In this document: piece by piece, positions 1 to 10,942 of the stretch
How the letters are laid out: every line of letters begins with the position of its first letter
Position numbering within the stretch: the stretch's first letter is position 1
NCBI GenBank assembly: GCA_963402885.1
Contig: OY727095.1
Location: 15,629,001-15,693,000, forward strand
Direction of reading: 5' to 3'
DNA length: 64,000 nt
Origin: Antedon bifida
Lineage: Eukaryota > Echinodermata > Crinoidea > Comatulida > Antedonidae
The notes under the pieces: model-generated
Told to the model about the DNA's origin: nothing
What the model saw: only the letters and a program-made list of their open reading frames with translations
Database searches by the model: none
Made by a program: the position numbers and the translations under genes

Positions 1-151
1 TCTCACTGTTGCCTATAACAAATCAGTTAATATATTCTCAGCTTTAAATTAAATTATTATTTTATTGAAATTAAATTACCATTACATACATTTGTTGTTA
101 AATTGGACATAACATCAACAATTAACTTTAGGATATAGTTCTATAACATAC

Positions 152-689
152 CTTTACCAAGTAGTGTGTTACTTGCTATTCCTCCAAGACGATCTGCAAA
201 CCTCTGTATTTTGTCTGGATCATCTGCTAATTCTCCCTCAATCTCCAGATAGAGAACTGCATCCCAGATATTGAAGAAGCTATAACTTCTTAACTCGTAG
301 AAAGATATAACATTAAGTAAAGCACGTGGGTCAACTTGATTCAGGGCCTTGAACAGTCGCTTTCTGTAAGGTGACAACTTGGTTCTATCAGTATGTCTAT
401 TCAGAATGTTGTTGTCTGTCATATACTTTGATACAAGATCTTTAGCTCTCTTGATTTCAGATAGATTTGTAATCTCTAACAACAAGTCAACATCCATTAG
501 TGAGATTAAACCTTTTTCTTCAAGATTATTGAATAAGTCATGTCCATTGAAATCTGGATTTCTAAGGTCCCCTACATCCAATTTATCAAATATTAGGAAT
601 CTCAGCCAATGGTATCTTTCACCATCAAAGCACCTACTGAGACTAGCTTTTAGGTCTTGGAAACTGTTCAAAGATTCAGAACCAGCCAT
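152..689 (-). CDS. Tandem death-effector-like domain gene, first coding exon (partial, runs off left edge)
   Basis: The exon encodes about 179 residues starting MAGSESLNSF. The ATG lies 8 bases inside an exon whose acceptor (TTTTCAG) ends at 698, so a non-coding 5' exon must lie at higher coordinates. Two alpha-helical death-fold units are visible: residues about 9-90 (FQDLKASL ... LLLEITNL ... DLVSKYM) and about 105-175 (SPYRKRLFKAL ... NIWDAVLYLE). Two donors six bases apart (GTATGT after 152 and GTAAAG after 158) keep the same phase, so a two-residue alternative is possible. The closest relative in the window is the first exon of the large gene at 55191-55745, matching over its whole length with shared DGERY.WLR and YRKRLF.ALN blocks. 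The rest of the gene is off the left edge; a Roc-COR body would be expected by analogy, which is inference. Death-effector domains act as adaptors in cell-death and immune signalling. Confidence 0.8.
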
Positions 690-697
690 TGTGTTTC

Positions 698-1675
698 CTG
701 AAAATAAAATTATAGGACAGTAGTTTATATATCATATATCATACCATTTATTTCAATAGAAACAGTAGAAACAGCAAAAGAAAACAGAATTGTGAAACGA
801 ATCTGTCAAAGGCAACAAAAATATTACGGACACATATTTAAAAACATTTACGTCATATAACTTATGGTAACAAATTTGACAGAGATAATTAATGCAATTG
901 CCGATAGAAATATGATTAAGTCGCTCTAAATGTCCAGAGATCTGCTTTGTACAATCTGTTCTTTTTCATTATTAGACCTAGAAATTCTTTGGTTTATCCA
1001 CATCTGTTTAGGTTGCCATTTGGTCAGATGACAATAAATATGAGGGACGTAGTAGGCATAGTCTAGTTTCGCAACTTCTTATTATTCAGAAATACAAATA
1101 ACTATGACGTGACTGATTGTTTGTATAAGGATAGTGTCATAGTATAAAGAAAAGATACATTTGGGACGTTATTATGCAACAAGTTCCTCTAAAACCAGGC
1201 CTAGGCCTGTGGTAGGCTACTGCTCTAGGCCTAATGACAGTCAGTCATAACATGTCTAGTCTAGGCCATCGGTGTCTGCAACATGCACTAGCCTCGAGGC
1301 CTACAAGCACCTATTTTCCATAAACACCGCTCATAAATTCCGCTTACCTCTACCGCTAACTGTTACCGCTCATCTGTGTAAATTGGCCTTTAAGGGCACA
1401 ACATCATTTAAAAGAATGTATATCATATCGCTGGAGTTAGCTTTTAACGCGAAATACAAAACATTCATTATTTGTTTTATAACAGTACTTTTATTCAATT
1501 TAATCATTGACAATTGCTAGGCCGGGAAGCAGCCCATTAACAAATTGCGAGAATACAATCAGGTATGTTATAATATTCACTAAAGATTGTTTTCCACTTT
1601 CATTGTGGGCACATTTGCAGACTGTTTTATAACAAATTCTTACTAAAAATAAGTAACATTATGATTCCCTAAATG
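698..1675. other. Upstream region of the DED-like gene, no coding feature
   Basis: This stretch should contain the promoter and non-coding 5' exon of the DED-like gene, but I could not fix either. Short GGCCTA/TAGGCC motifs cluster at about 1195-1305 and recur elsewhere in the window. An 82-codon frame on the plus strand has no domain or splice context and looks like chance. Confidence 0.4.
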
Positions 1676-3463
1676 TTCATATTCATATTCATTTATTATC
1701 CAGAAAAATAATAACAATAATACAAAAAGCATAAATTACATTAACAAAAACAAGCATAGAAAAACGCAGAAACTATCCTGGCGGATTGTCAAAAAGCAAA
1801 AAATATCGCTATAAAAGACTCTCCTGACTCTCCTGGTGGCAAAATAACAGAAACAAGGTTAAACATTTAACAATCCGGTAACATAGAATTTATATAAAAC
1901 AGAATAAAAATTGCAATCATTATAAATAAACATGTCTGTAATAAATACCGGAATCTCATCCCACATCCGTGGAAATGAAATAAAAACAGAATTAAAAAAA
2001 GCATTTGTACGAGACTTCTCATGTCTAAAAACAAGTTTCTCACTTCTACGTTCAACAGGTTTAGGTAGCAAAACACCATCAATTAGGAAATCTGTACAGA
2101 GGCACTTCACAACAAATTTAACACGGATGAATTTAAGTCTATTATAAATCGTGGGTAATTTTAGAGTCTGTAACCTTTGTTCGTATGACGGCCGCATGTC
2201 ATATTCCATGTGAAAAAAACGTAGGAAGCATGATCATGTAAAGCGTCTCTGAACAGATTCAATCTGATTGATGGTGCTTTGCAGAAATGGAAACCAGACA
2301 GGTGAAGCGTATTCAAATATAGGCCTAATGATAGACTTAAATAATTTAGGAAAAACGGTCTGATCATTGGTTCTAACACACCTCTTAATAAATCCAACAA
2401 GTTTATTGCATTTACCAGTAGTCAGAGAGATGCGTTTATTCCACTTCAAATCTGAAGACAAGGTAACACCAAGATACTTATATTCTGTTACACTTTCTAG
2501 TATTTTATTATCAATTCTATAATGAAAATACTGTTTTACTTTCGATCTAGAGATCGACATAACCTTACATTTACTGTTATTTAGAGACATATAATTATCA
2601 GTGCCCCATAGGGCTATGGCAGTTAGATCGTCTTGAAGATTCAAACAATCATCTTGATTATTTATTACTCTGAACAAGACAGTATCATCTGCATATAATG
2701 CAATATTTGAATTAACTACTGATGGGAGCTCACATGTATACAAATTAAAAAGAATAGGTCCCAACACGGAACCTTGGGGTACCCCCGATAATACATCTTT
2801 CCAATCTGAAAGTGAACCTTTGAATAACACTGCTTGGCTACGGTTAATCAGAAAAGATTGCAAACAGCTCATGAGCTTACCGGCAAAGCCATATTTTTGT
2901 AGCTTATTAATGAGAACTGAATGACAAACCTTGTCAAAAGCCTTTGACCAATCTAAAAACACAGCATCAACTCTTGGTGGTTTGTTTACATCCAAAAATT
3001 TAGCCCATTGGTGGTAAATTGTGGCAAGCTGTGTTACACACGATCTTTTGTTACAAAAACCATGTTGTGTGGAAGGCAAAAGGCCAAGTTTATCAGCATG
3101 AGAAACCATGTGCTTTCCAATAAAGCGCTCAAGCATTTTCCCAACCACTGACGTCAGGGAGATGGGGCGATAGTTTACAACATTGTCACTAGGGCCTGAT
3201 TTATGTATAGGTACTACATGGGCTACTTTCCAGTCAGCTGGGACTTTACCGGTTTTAATTGAGATATTAAATATCTCAGTCAAAACACCAATGATTGTGT
3301 AAGATGACAGTTTAAGCATTTTAGGGGAGATACCGTCAGGCCCTGGGGATTTATTCCCATCTAAAGAAGTAATCAGACTTTTAACATCTGCTTCATTAAT
3401 CAGCAGATCAGAAAGAGGAGGATCAACCAGTGAAGCTATCATCTGGTTATCATTGGGTACAGG
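1676..3463 (-). mobile_element. 5'-truncated non-LTR retrotransposon (RT and C-terminal region)
   Basis: The minus strand encodes an APE-type LINE reverse transcriptase: [26 protein letters not shown], then the catalytic ALYADDT, and a C-terminal part ending about 1859. The reading frame is continuous from about 3442 to 2234 and shifts once between about 2234 and 2209. The 3' end is a short (ATGAAT)-type repeat near 1678-1692. The endonuclease is missing, so this copy is 5'-truncated, its edge touching the 3' tail of the full-length LINE next door. The C-terminal FFNSVFISFPRMWDEIP resembles FYNSVFVSFPRLWEQIP of the LINE at 51.5-54.0 kb, so those two are probably of one clade (CR1/jockey group, clade not certain). 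Confidence 0.85.
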
Positions 3464-3722
3464 TTTGATTGATTGATTGATTTTATTTGATATTCATACA
3501 TAAAAGTTAAAATATACAATGTATAAAAAGAATATCTGGATAACCCATTAAGTCGACAAAAAAGTAAACTTATTTCCAATGGGGTCCAATCCGTAATGAC
3601 TGAAAAGTGAGTGGTTGGGCCTAGTACAATTATCGTTAAGTATGACTCAGTAAAAATGAAAAAACAAGAAAATACATACAAGACAAGAAAACATCAAAAA
3701 AACAATATTAAAAATAGCTTAA

Positions 3723-6700
3723 TTAAACTGAAATACCAAGCTGTTCATTATTAAAATATTCTTTAAGTTTTATTTTGAAGGTTGCATTATTTTGTATTGA
3801 TTTGAGTGAATTGGGGAGCCTGTTCCAGTCACGGATACCTAAGAAATAAAAAGTCGTATCATTAACGCCAGTAGCCTTAGGAGTGACAAAATTAAATGTT
3901 GTACCCCTGGTAAAATGGTTGTGATGATCAGAAATTAACAAAAAGTTATCCTTAAGGAAAGAAGGCGTATTAAAGTTATAACGAATTTTGTGAACATAAT
4001 TTAATCTTAAAAACTTATTTCTGAGGCTGACATTAAGAAACCCAAGATCGGAAAGCTCTTTGGCACCTATGTGAGACCTCGGACCAACATTTAAAATGAA
4101 ACGTGCCATCTTGTTTTGGGCAGTTTGTAATTTATGTTTAAGATTCTTATTGACACCGCCGTACCATGCCGAGGCAGAATAGTCAAATGTACATTGTATT
4201 AAAGCAGTGCTTAATAGTTTACGACATTTTTTATTCAAGCACGAACTTTGCCTATGTAAAAACTTCAACCTTGACTTAACTTTACTGATAACACTAGTTG
4301 CAATGATATCGCATGATACATATTGGTCTAAATCAATACCCAAATATTTAACTTGCTTAGTACTTTTGATTCTACGGCCCATTAATTCTACAGAAAACTC
4401 TTTTACTTTGTTAAGCTTCGCTCTGCTACCAAAGATAATACTTTCGGTTTTGCCAACATGTAAAGATAATTTGTTTTCAGTTAACCAGTCCTGGCACTTA
4501 GCTAGGGCAGTACTTAATTTATGAGCGATTTTGGTGGCATCGTGATGAGAATACAGAATCGTAGAATCATCAGCATAAAGCAATAATTGAACATCAGAAT
4601 CAATACAAGAAGCAATATCATTTAAATAACATAGAAAAAGAATAGGGCCCAAGATGCTACCTTGCGGTACACCATGAGTAACTATAAGAGGTTCAGAGCA
4701 GGTACCATTCACACTGACAACTTGTGTGCGGTTAGCGAGATAAGATTGAAACCAGTCAGTACACTTAAAACCCATGCATTTTAGCTTGTTAATTAAAATC
4801 ACATGATCGACGGTATCGAAAGCTTTTTGTAAGTCAATTAGAACCATTCCAGTAAGAAGGCCTTTGGACTTATTGTTTTTTAAACCGTCGATGAGATTTA
4901 TGAGGTTGCTTTCAGTTGAATGGGCCTGCCGAAAACCGGATTGATAGGCATAAAGTATATTATTTTTGGAAAGATACCTTTCAACTTGTATAGCTACAGA
5001 TTTTTCAAGAATCTTAGATACCGTAGGCAGAATACTAATCGGCCGATAATTCTCAACATTTGTTCTAGTATTTTTCTTAAATAGAGGGGTAACTTTAGCA
5101 GTTTTAAGATCATGAGGAAAACAATTAGTTTTAAACGAAAGGTTAATGATATGAGCTATCGGTTCAGCCAAGATTATCGCACCGTCACGTAAGAATCTTG
5201 AGGGAATATTATCTAGACCGACGCTTTTGTTTACATTTAGGCTTTCGAGTTGAGTTTTAACAAATTCTATGGTAACAGGCTCTAGCTTAAACATTTTTCC
5301 TTTTAATTTAACGTAGTATTTAAGAAGATCGTTAGTGGACATGGTGAAAAAACCTATGCATTTTGGGAGTTTTTTGACGAGTGTTGGCGCAACATTCGTG
5401 AAAAACTCATTAAAACGAGAGGCAACGCCTTTTGGACAGAAAGTTTGTTTACCATTGTCATCGAGAACGATTTTAGTGTTTGTTTTACATTTCTTCTCGT
5501 ATCCGAGCTGTTTGAGGGTTTTCCATAATTTTTTAGGGTTGTCTTTATTTTCATCAATCTTATTGAGAAAATAATTAGATTTAGCTTTTTTGATCAGCCG
5601 CTGAGCTTTGTTCCTAGAGGCACAATAATATTTGTATATATCTAGATTAGATTTATCTTTCTTGAATTGTTTTAAAAGTGTGTCTCTTACTTTGATTTCA
5701 TCGGCAATTTCGGAGGTAAACCAGGGTGCTATGTTTTGTTTAAGTCTAACTTTTTTTATTGGCGCTATTGAGTCGATCACCTTAATGATGATATCTTTAA
5801 GAGTTAACCACGCGATATTTACATCGACATTATTAGTGACAACAGACCAATCGATATCGTTAAGTGTTTCAAGATAGTTATTTACATTATAGTTTTTTAA
5901 AGATCGTAATTTTGCGGAGTTGTGTTCATTTTTATGAACATGAGACTTAGGTATTTTTCTAGTGCAATAAATAAGAAAATGGTCACTAAGGCCAATGTTA
6001 ATTACTCCAGATTGCTTCACATTATTTTGTACATTAGTAACAATGTGGTCCAAACATGAGCTTTTTTCTTTTCCTATTCTAGTTATATCCTTAATAACAT
6101 TACTAAAACCATTTCTTATAAGGCAATCATTATATCTTTGCGATACTGGATTAATATTTAAAGTACATATGTTAAAGTCACCAAGAATATAAATTTCACT
6201 ACTCTCTTTGATTTTTGATACAGTTTCTTCAAAGTTGTTCTGAAATAAAGTTACATTCTGTTTTGGTGGGCGGTAGCATGTACCAATCACAATTTCCTTT
6301 GAACGAGGCAGATATATATTTATCCAAATTGCTTCAAAATCGTCGATATCCAGATCATTTCTACGTGTGAAGGCGCGTTCATTTTTTACGTAGATACAAA
6401 CTCCACCACCAGACCGGTTTCTGTCCTTCCTGAGCGCTGTATATCCATCAATTTTGATCTCGTTATCGGTGATGGATTCGTCCAGCCACGACTCGCTGAT
6501 GGATATAACAGTAGCTTTGGTCTTCGATGCGATGTGCCTTAGTTCAGACATTTTATTAACTAATGACCGCGCATTAAGGTGAATAAAATGTAGGCCTTTG
6601 TTAAACACGTTGAATTCCTCGCTTAAATGCTCGTAAATGTCTTCTGTACATGTATGTCCATCTTGTTGGGTTTCATTCACATTATTTGTGTCGGCAATAA

Positions 6701-7217
6701 ATTCGTCATGAATATTAATGTCACTGATGCATTCATCATTCGGAAGCTGATTGAAGAGGCATTCTTGACATAACCAATTATCTTTCGAGTTCCGTTGCTT
6801 ATCATATACAATTTTATTTATTCTTCCGCACTTGATATGGTAGTTACATTTACATTCAGTGCATTTCATTGCCCTGTGCGTTTTCGCAATCGGTTTTTTA
6901 CAAATTGAACATGGGTTTCTGATTGGTCCTGGGTTCGGAGAAACGTCTCCAGCGATAATAATAAGTACCATCAGGAAACTTGGGTTTTTTAAGTTTAAGC
7001 GGCAAACTGGATACGGTTTAGAAGATCCGTACAATGTCCATAAGGGAGACATTATATTCAGGTTATCCGTATGTATCTTCGGTTGAATTGCCCAGCTATC
7101 ATATATGCTGGAGTTTAACGTAGAAAAAATGTCCGAGTTTAACGTTGGGCGGCAGGTAAAGTTAATTCTCACTAGAAGGCATAAAATAATAAGAACATTT
7201 GTAGTAATCGCTGCCAT
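3723..7217 (-). CDS. LINE polyprotein: signal-like N-terminus, 2A-like motif, PHD finger, APE endonuclease, reverse transcriptase
   Basis: The 1,164-residue ORF starts at an ATG. Residues 1-22 form a hydrophobic, signal-peptide-like segment. A second hydrophobic run ends at residue 90 and leads straight into DVSPNPGP (91-98), a 2A-like ribosome-skipping motif. Residues about 104-155 have the Cys/His spacing of a PHD finger (CSIC ... CTEC ... H ... C ... CQEC). The APE-like endonuclease follows from about residue 210 (LNARSL, SESWLDE, GTCYRPP, LGDFN, GLSDHF). The reverse transcriptase has VGLDNIPSRFL, KAFDTVDH, HGVPQGSILGP and catalytic LLYADDS, then a C-terminal domain to residue 1164. All catalytic motifs I can recognise are present. 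Family knowledge: LINEs of sea urchin, lancelet and others are reported to carry N-terminal 2A sequences that release the leader. Here the usual Glu of D(V/I)ExNPGP is Ser, so activity is uncertain. Confidence 0.9.
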   Translation of the reverse strand: MAAITTNVLIILCLLVRINFTCRPTLNSDIFSTLNSSIYDSWAIQPKIHTDNLNIMSPLWTLYGSSKPYPVCRLNLKNPSFLMVLIIIAGDVSPNPGPIRNPCSICKKPIAKTHRAMKCTECKCNYHIKCGRINKIVYDKQRNSKDNWLCQECLFNQLPNDECISDINIHDEFIADTNNVNETQQDGHTCTEDIYEHLSEEFNVFNKGLHFIHLNARSLVNKMSELRHIASKTKATVISISESWLDESITDNEIKIDGYTALRKDRNRSGGGVCIYVKNERAFTRRNDLDIDDFEAIWINIYLPRSKEIVIGTCYRPPKQNVTLFQNNFEETVSKIKESSEIYILGDFNICTLNINPVSQRYNDCLIRNGFSNVIKDITRIGKEKSSCLDHIVTNVQNNVKQSGVINIGLSDHFLIYCTRKIPKSHVHKNEHNSAKLRSLKNYNVNNYLETLNDIDWSVVTNNVDVNIAWLTLKDIIIKVIDSIAPIKKVRLKQNIAPWFTSEIADEIKVRDTLLKQFKKDKSNLDIYKYYCASRNKAQRLIKKAKSNYFLNKIDENKDNPKKLWKTLKQLGYEKKCKTNTKIVLDDNGKQTFCPKGVASRFNEFFTNVAPTLVKKLPKCIGFFTMSTNDLLKYYVKLKGKMFKLEPVTIEFVKTQLESLNVNKSVGLDNIPSRFLRDGAIILAEPIAHIINLSFKTNCFPHDLKTAKVTPLFKKNTRTNVENYRPISILPTVSKILEKSVAIQVERYLSKNNILYAYQSGFRQAHSTESNLINLIDGLKNNKSKGLLTGMVLIDLQKAFDTVDHVILINKLKCMGFKCTDWFQSYLANRTQVVSVNGTCSEPLIVTHGVPQGSILGPILFLCYLNDIASCIDSDVQLLLYADDSTILYSHHDATKIAHKLSTALAKCQDWLTENKLSLHVGKTESIIFGSRAKLNKVKEFSVELMGRRIKSTKQVKYLGIDLDQYVSCDIIATSVISKVKSRLKFLHRQSSCLNKKCRKLLSTALIQCTFDYSASAWYGGVNKNLKHKLQTAQNKMARFILNVGPRSHIGAKELSDLGFLNVSLRNKFLRLNYVHKIRYNFNTPSFLKDNFLLISDHHNHFTRGTTFNFVTPKATGVNDTTFYFLGIRDWNRLPNSLKSIQNNATFKIKLKEYFNNEQLGISV
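6924..6947 (-). other. 2A-like ribosome-skipping motif in the LINE ORF
   Basis: Codons 91-98 of the LINE ORF read DVSPNPGP, preceded by a hydrophobic stretch ending IIIAG, the usual context of 2A. Skipping would fall between the last Gly and Pro and separate the signal-like leader from the PHD-endonuclease-RT protein. The Glu-to-Ser difference from consensus may weaken it. An identical copy lies at 8111-8134 in the duplicated segment. Confidence 0.6.
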
Positions 7218-7612
7218 TATTAAGAGTGATTTAATTACCTTATCAGTGGTTGAATGTCATCCAGGAGCTTAGCAAAGTCAATCAAACAGGTAAACAAGTG
7301 TTGGTCAGCTGATTAAAACTTCCCGCCAAGCGCAACGAAGCAAATCAAAAGTAAACAGGATAAAAACGGAATAAAAAAACACCAAAATACATCAAAAAAC
7401 TGTACATATCCATATAAAACTTCTTTAAAAAGTATTTATGATGTCGTTGATACTAAGATCGAGGTGATCAATATTGCACTTAGGCTTAAAAACAGCAAAA
7501 AGTCGAGCTAGGCTTAGGCTGAAATCACCGCCCAGACCGGGCACCTCTCCTTTGATTTTAGAAAAGTTACTATGAAAAAATGTATTAAATTTATTAGCAA
7601 TTAACCTAGGAT

Positions 7613-8404
7613 CATCTGTTGTGATGTATATCCATCAATTTTGATCTCGTTATCGGTGATGGATTCGTCCAGCCACGACTCGCTGATGGATATAACAGTA
7701 GCTTTGGTCTTCGATGCGATGTGCCTTAGTTCAGACATTTTATTAACTAATGACCGCGCATTAAGGTGAATAAAATGTAGGCCTTTGTTAAACACGTTGA
7801 ATTCCTCGCTTAAATGCTCGTAAATGTCTTCTGTACATGTATGTCCATCTTGTTGGGTTTCATTCACATTATTTGTGTCGGCAATAAATTCGTCATGAAT
7901 ATTAATGTCACTGATGCATTCATCATTCGGAAGCTGATTGAAGAGGCATTCTTGACATAACCAATTATCTTTCGAGTTCCGTTGCTTATCATATACAATT
8001 TTATTTATTCTTCCGCACTTGATATGGTAGTTACATTTACATTCAGTGCATTTCATTGCCCTGTGCGTTTTCGCAATCGGTTTTTTACAAATTGAACATG
8101 GGTTTCTGATTGGTCCTGGGTTCGGAGAAACGTCTCCAGCGATAATAATAAGTACCATCAGGAAACTTGGGTTTTTTAAGTTTAAGCGGCAAACTGGATA
8201 CGGTTTAGAAGATCCGTACAATGTCCATAAGGGAGACATTATATTCAGGTTATCCGTATGTATCTTCGGTTGAATTGCCCAGCTATCATATATGCTGGAG
8301 TTTAACGTAGAAAAAATGTCCGAGTTTAACGTTGGGCGGCAGGTAAAGTTAATTCTCACTAGAAGGCATAAAATAATAAGAACATTTGTAGTAATCGCTG
8401 CCAT
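7613..8404 (-). pseudogene. Duplicated N-terminal fragment of the LINE ORF
   Basis: This is the second copy of the LINE ORF 5' end, made by the 1,187-bp tandem duplication. It encodes the signal-like leader, the 2A-like motif, the PHD finger and the first part of the endonuclease through DGYT, then reads a few unrelated codons (SQQMILG) across the duplication join before a stop. It has the LINE's own 5' leader at 8405-8608, so it might be transcribed, but it lacks the catalytic endonuclease residues and the whole RT. Confidence 0.85.
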
Positions 8405-8607
8405 TATTAAGAGTGATTTAATTACCTTATCAGTGGTTGAATGTCATCCAGGAGCTTAGCAAAGTCAATCAAACAGGTAAACAAGTGTTGGTCAGCTGAT
8501 TAAAACTTCCCGCCAAGCGCAACGAAGCAAATCAAAAGTAAACAGGATAAAAACGGAATAAAAAAACACCAAAATACATCAAAAAACTGTACATATCCAT
8601 ATAAAAC

Positions 8608-10298
8608 TTCTTTAAAAAGTATTTATGATGTCGTTGATACTAAGATCGAGGTGATCAATATTGCACTTAGGCTTAAAAACAGCAAAAAGTCGAGCTAGGC
8701 TTAGGCTGAAATCACCGCCCAGACCGGGCACCTCTCCTTTGATTTTAGAAAAGTTACTATGAAAAAATGTATTAAATTTATTAGCAATTAACCTAGGATC
8801 ATCTGTTGTGATGTTATCAAACTTAAAACTTGTTGGAAAGCATTTATGTCGTTTAGCATTAACAAACGCCCAAAAAGGTTTTTGGTCTTTTGAGTTTGTT
8901 GCTAATTGTTTTACATATTCATAGTAACTCTTTTTACACATATATTTTACATTATTTCTAATTACCTTATACCTGTCCCATAGATTAACATTTTCTGGTT
9001 TTGCTTTAGCCTTTTTATAGGCTCTTTTCTTTTTTCGACTTAACCTGACAACCTCTTGGGATATCCACGGAGGTCTTTTTTTAACACTACCTTTGCCCTT
9101 AGGTACGATCTTATTAAACACTTTCAAAAGCATATCCCTAAAATATTATTTACAACTAGACACGAATTCCAATCTGCAGATTCTAATTCTTCGTGTAATA
9201 GGTTAGGGTTAAGTTTTGAGTACAGAAATTTTGATCTATTTGGTAGTTTTCGAAAACCAGTTAACTTTACATTCATATTAAATTTCACACCCACATGATC
9301 ACTTTTACCCAGACCTTCAGTTTGTTCAATATTGAACAACTCAGGCCTATTGCTAAAAATTAAGTCCAAGGTGTTGCCTTCAACAGTATTGTTAGCTATT
9401 CTTGTATGAAAATTAACCATTTGTACAAAATCAAGCGAGTCCATGGAGTCAAAAATAAGATGTTCAAAGTTATTTACAAGATATTGTCTTTGGTGACGAA
9501 TATTAAAATCCCCTAAAAGAATCATGGCTTTGTAGTGATGACTATTATCTAGTACTTCTTCCATGGCATTTAAAAAGTTTTGTGTGTACAGCATGGGTGC
9601 ATTGGGTGGGCGATAGAAGCATCCGATCAAGATCTTACCAAGCTTACATGTAATCTCAGCCCATACAATTTCCAGGTTGTTGTGAATAAACGCAGTTGTT
9701 GTTGGTTTACACGCATCACTGATGACCAGCATCACTCCACCACCATGCCTATTTCGATCGTTCCTGAATATCTGGTAACCACTCTCTATAATTATTTCTG
9801 CATCATTGATTTCATTGCCAAGCCATGTTTCTGTAATCGCAAGGATGTGAGGTTTTTCTGTATCCACAACAAGCTGCAACTCTGTTAATTTATTGCAGAC
9901 ACTTCTGGCGTTATACAGCAGTCCAGTAAGTTGATGTGTACTAGGAAGAACCACACTGTTAGAAGACTCACTGCTGCAAGAACCAGCTGATCCATCAAAA
10001 AACGAAGCATTATGTGGAAGCATTATATTTCAGACAAATCCATTCTTTTCTTGATGAAATAATATCATTAAAGTCAATATCTGTCACTCCCTGGCAACGC
10101 TGATGATATTCATTGAGACAGATGGAACATAAAATAAGCGGGGTGTTCTCAATATATTTGTAACAATAACTACATCCTACATCCATCGTAGTATTCATGC
10201 ACGTCAACTGGCTAGGCCCAGAGGAGGGCAATGAGAAGTATGGGTATGAGGCTTCTATTCCCTGGTGTATATCATGGATCGACACCGTTGCCACAAAG
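8608..10298 (-). mobile_element. 5' half of a second LINE (PHD finger, endonuclease, linker), cut off before the RT
   Basis: In minus-strand order: a PHD-like frame at 10010-10294 (CSYC ... CSIC ... H ... C ... WIC), an APE endonuclease frame at 9124-10023 (NARSVCNKL, ITETWLG, GCFYRPP, LLGDFNI, GKSDHVGV), and a linker frame at 8612-9133 (NKFNTFFHSNF ... DLSINDIINTF) that stops just where the RT should begin. The endonuclease ATG overlaps the end of the PHD frame by 14 bases, as in a two-ORF layout. One frameshift separates the endonuclease and linker frames near 9130. The PHD frame has no ATG at its start and runs into the inverted-repeat element at 10299, so its true 5' end is lost or unclear. 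Confidence 0.8.
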
Positions 10299-10942
10299 GC
10301 TATGCCTAGAGTAGGTTCAGGGACGATTCGGCCCTGAGACGATTCGGCCCGGGACTATTCGGCCCACTTTTGGTGAGACGATTCGGCCCACTTTTGGGCC
10401 GAATCGTCTCACTTTGTGGGCCGAAACGTCTCACTTTAGACCAAATTCATATTCATTTTTTTTGGTATTTATCAAGTTTTTAAAGGTGTTTAACAATCCG
10501 TATTTATTGATATTGACAATCTTGATATAATATATATAATAAATTACTAAAAAAACGTAATTTTATATTCAATTTATTACTTCGAAAACCTTGTTTATTT
10601 CGTGCATTCGCCAAGCGACCAACAGAGGGCGTAACTTGTTTACATCGTTCGCGTGACTAAAAAATGATCATTTTCGACAATGTTTTCAAAATGTTTGCTT
10701 TATTGCATCTTTATCCCTAGTAGTACTACCCCATAGTCTGTGTGAAAATAAAGTTTGGGGAAAAAAGCTTATTTTATGCTTATAAATGCTTATCAAAGCC
10801 GATAAATTTAAGTGTGCCGAATCGTCCCGGGCCGAATCGTCCCGGGCCGAATAGTCCCGGGCCGAATCGTCCCAGGGCCGAATCGTCCCGGGCCGAATCG
10901 TCTCAGGGCCGAATCGTCCCGTTACCAGCCTAGGCATAGTCC
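10299..10942. mobile_element. Inverted-repeat element with ends built from a 15-bp motif array
   Basis: The two ends are inverted copies of one design: an outer block (GGCTATGCCTAG on the left, GGACTATGCCTAGG read inward from the right) followed by an array of GGGACGATTCGGCCC units. About five units sit on the left (10320-10430, some already inverted) and seven on the right (10818-10920). The centre is AT-rich and has no coding frame. This fits a non-autonomous DNA element or foldback element. No target-site duplication is clear. A second, larger element of the same design but another motif is at 27250-30352. Confidence 0.65.

Larger units (their letters stand above)
3463..7421 (-). mobile_element. 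Full-length CR1-group-like LINE with an uninterrupted ORF
   Basis: A complete-looking non-LTR retrotransposon on the minus strand: about 200 bases of 5' leader (7218 to about 7421), one long ORF, about 260 bases of 3' UTR, and a 3' tail of (TCAA)n at 3463-3482. The absence of breaks over 3.5 kb suggests recent insertion. Its 5' end lies in the 5' half of another LINE, and a later 1,187-bp tandem duplication copied its first 780 bases together with that neighbour. No clear target-site duplication was found, because the sequences at the two ends belong to different LINE fragments. Confidence 0.85.
6438..8811. repeat. Perfect tandem duplication, two units of 1,187 bp
   Basis: Bases 6438-7624 reappear as 7625-8811 with no difference that I could see by eye. 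The unit holds the N-terminal 260 codons of the full-length LINE, its 5' leader, and about 200 bases of the neighbouring LINE 5' half. Because it spans the boundary between the two LINEs, it arose after the full-length copy inserted. The outer edges share TGT at 6438 and 8812, a microhomology that fits replication slippage or end joining rather than retrotransposition. Confidence 0.9.

Noticed and set aside
1676-10298. The LINE pieces at 1676-3463 and 8608-10298 as two halves of one element split by the full-length LINE
   Set aside because: Both contain the region just before the RT (LLINEADVKSLITSL and DLSINDIINTF), so they overlap instead of abutting and must come from different elements.
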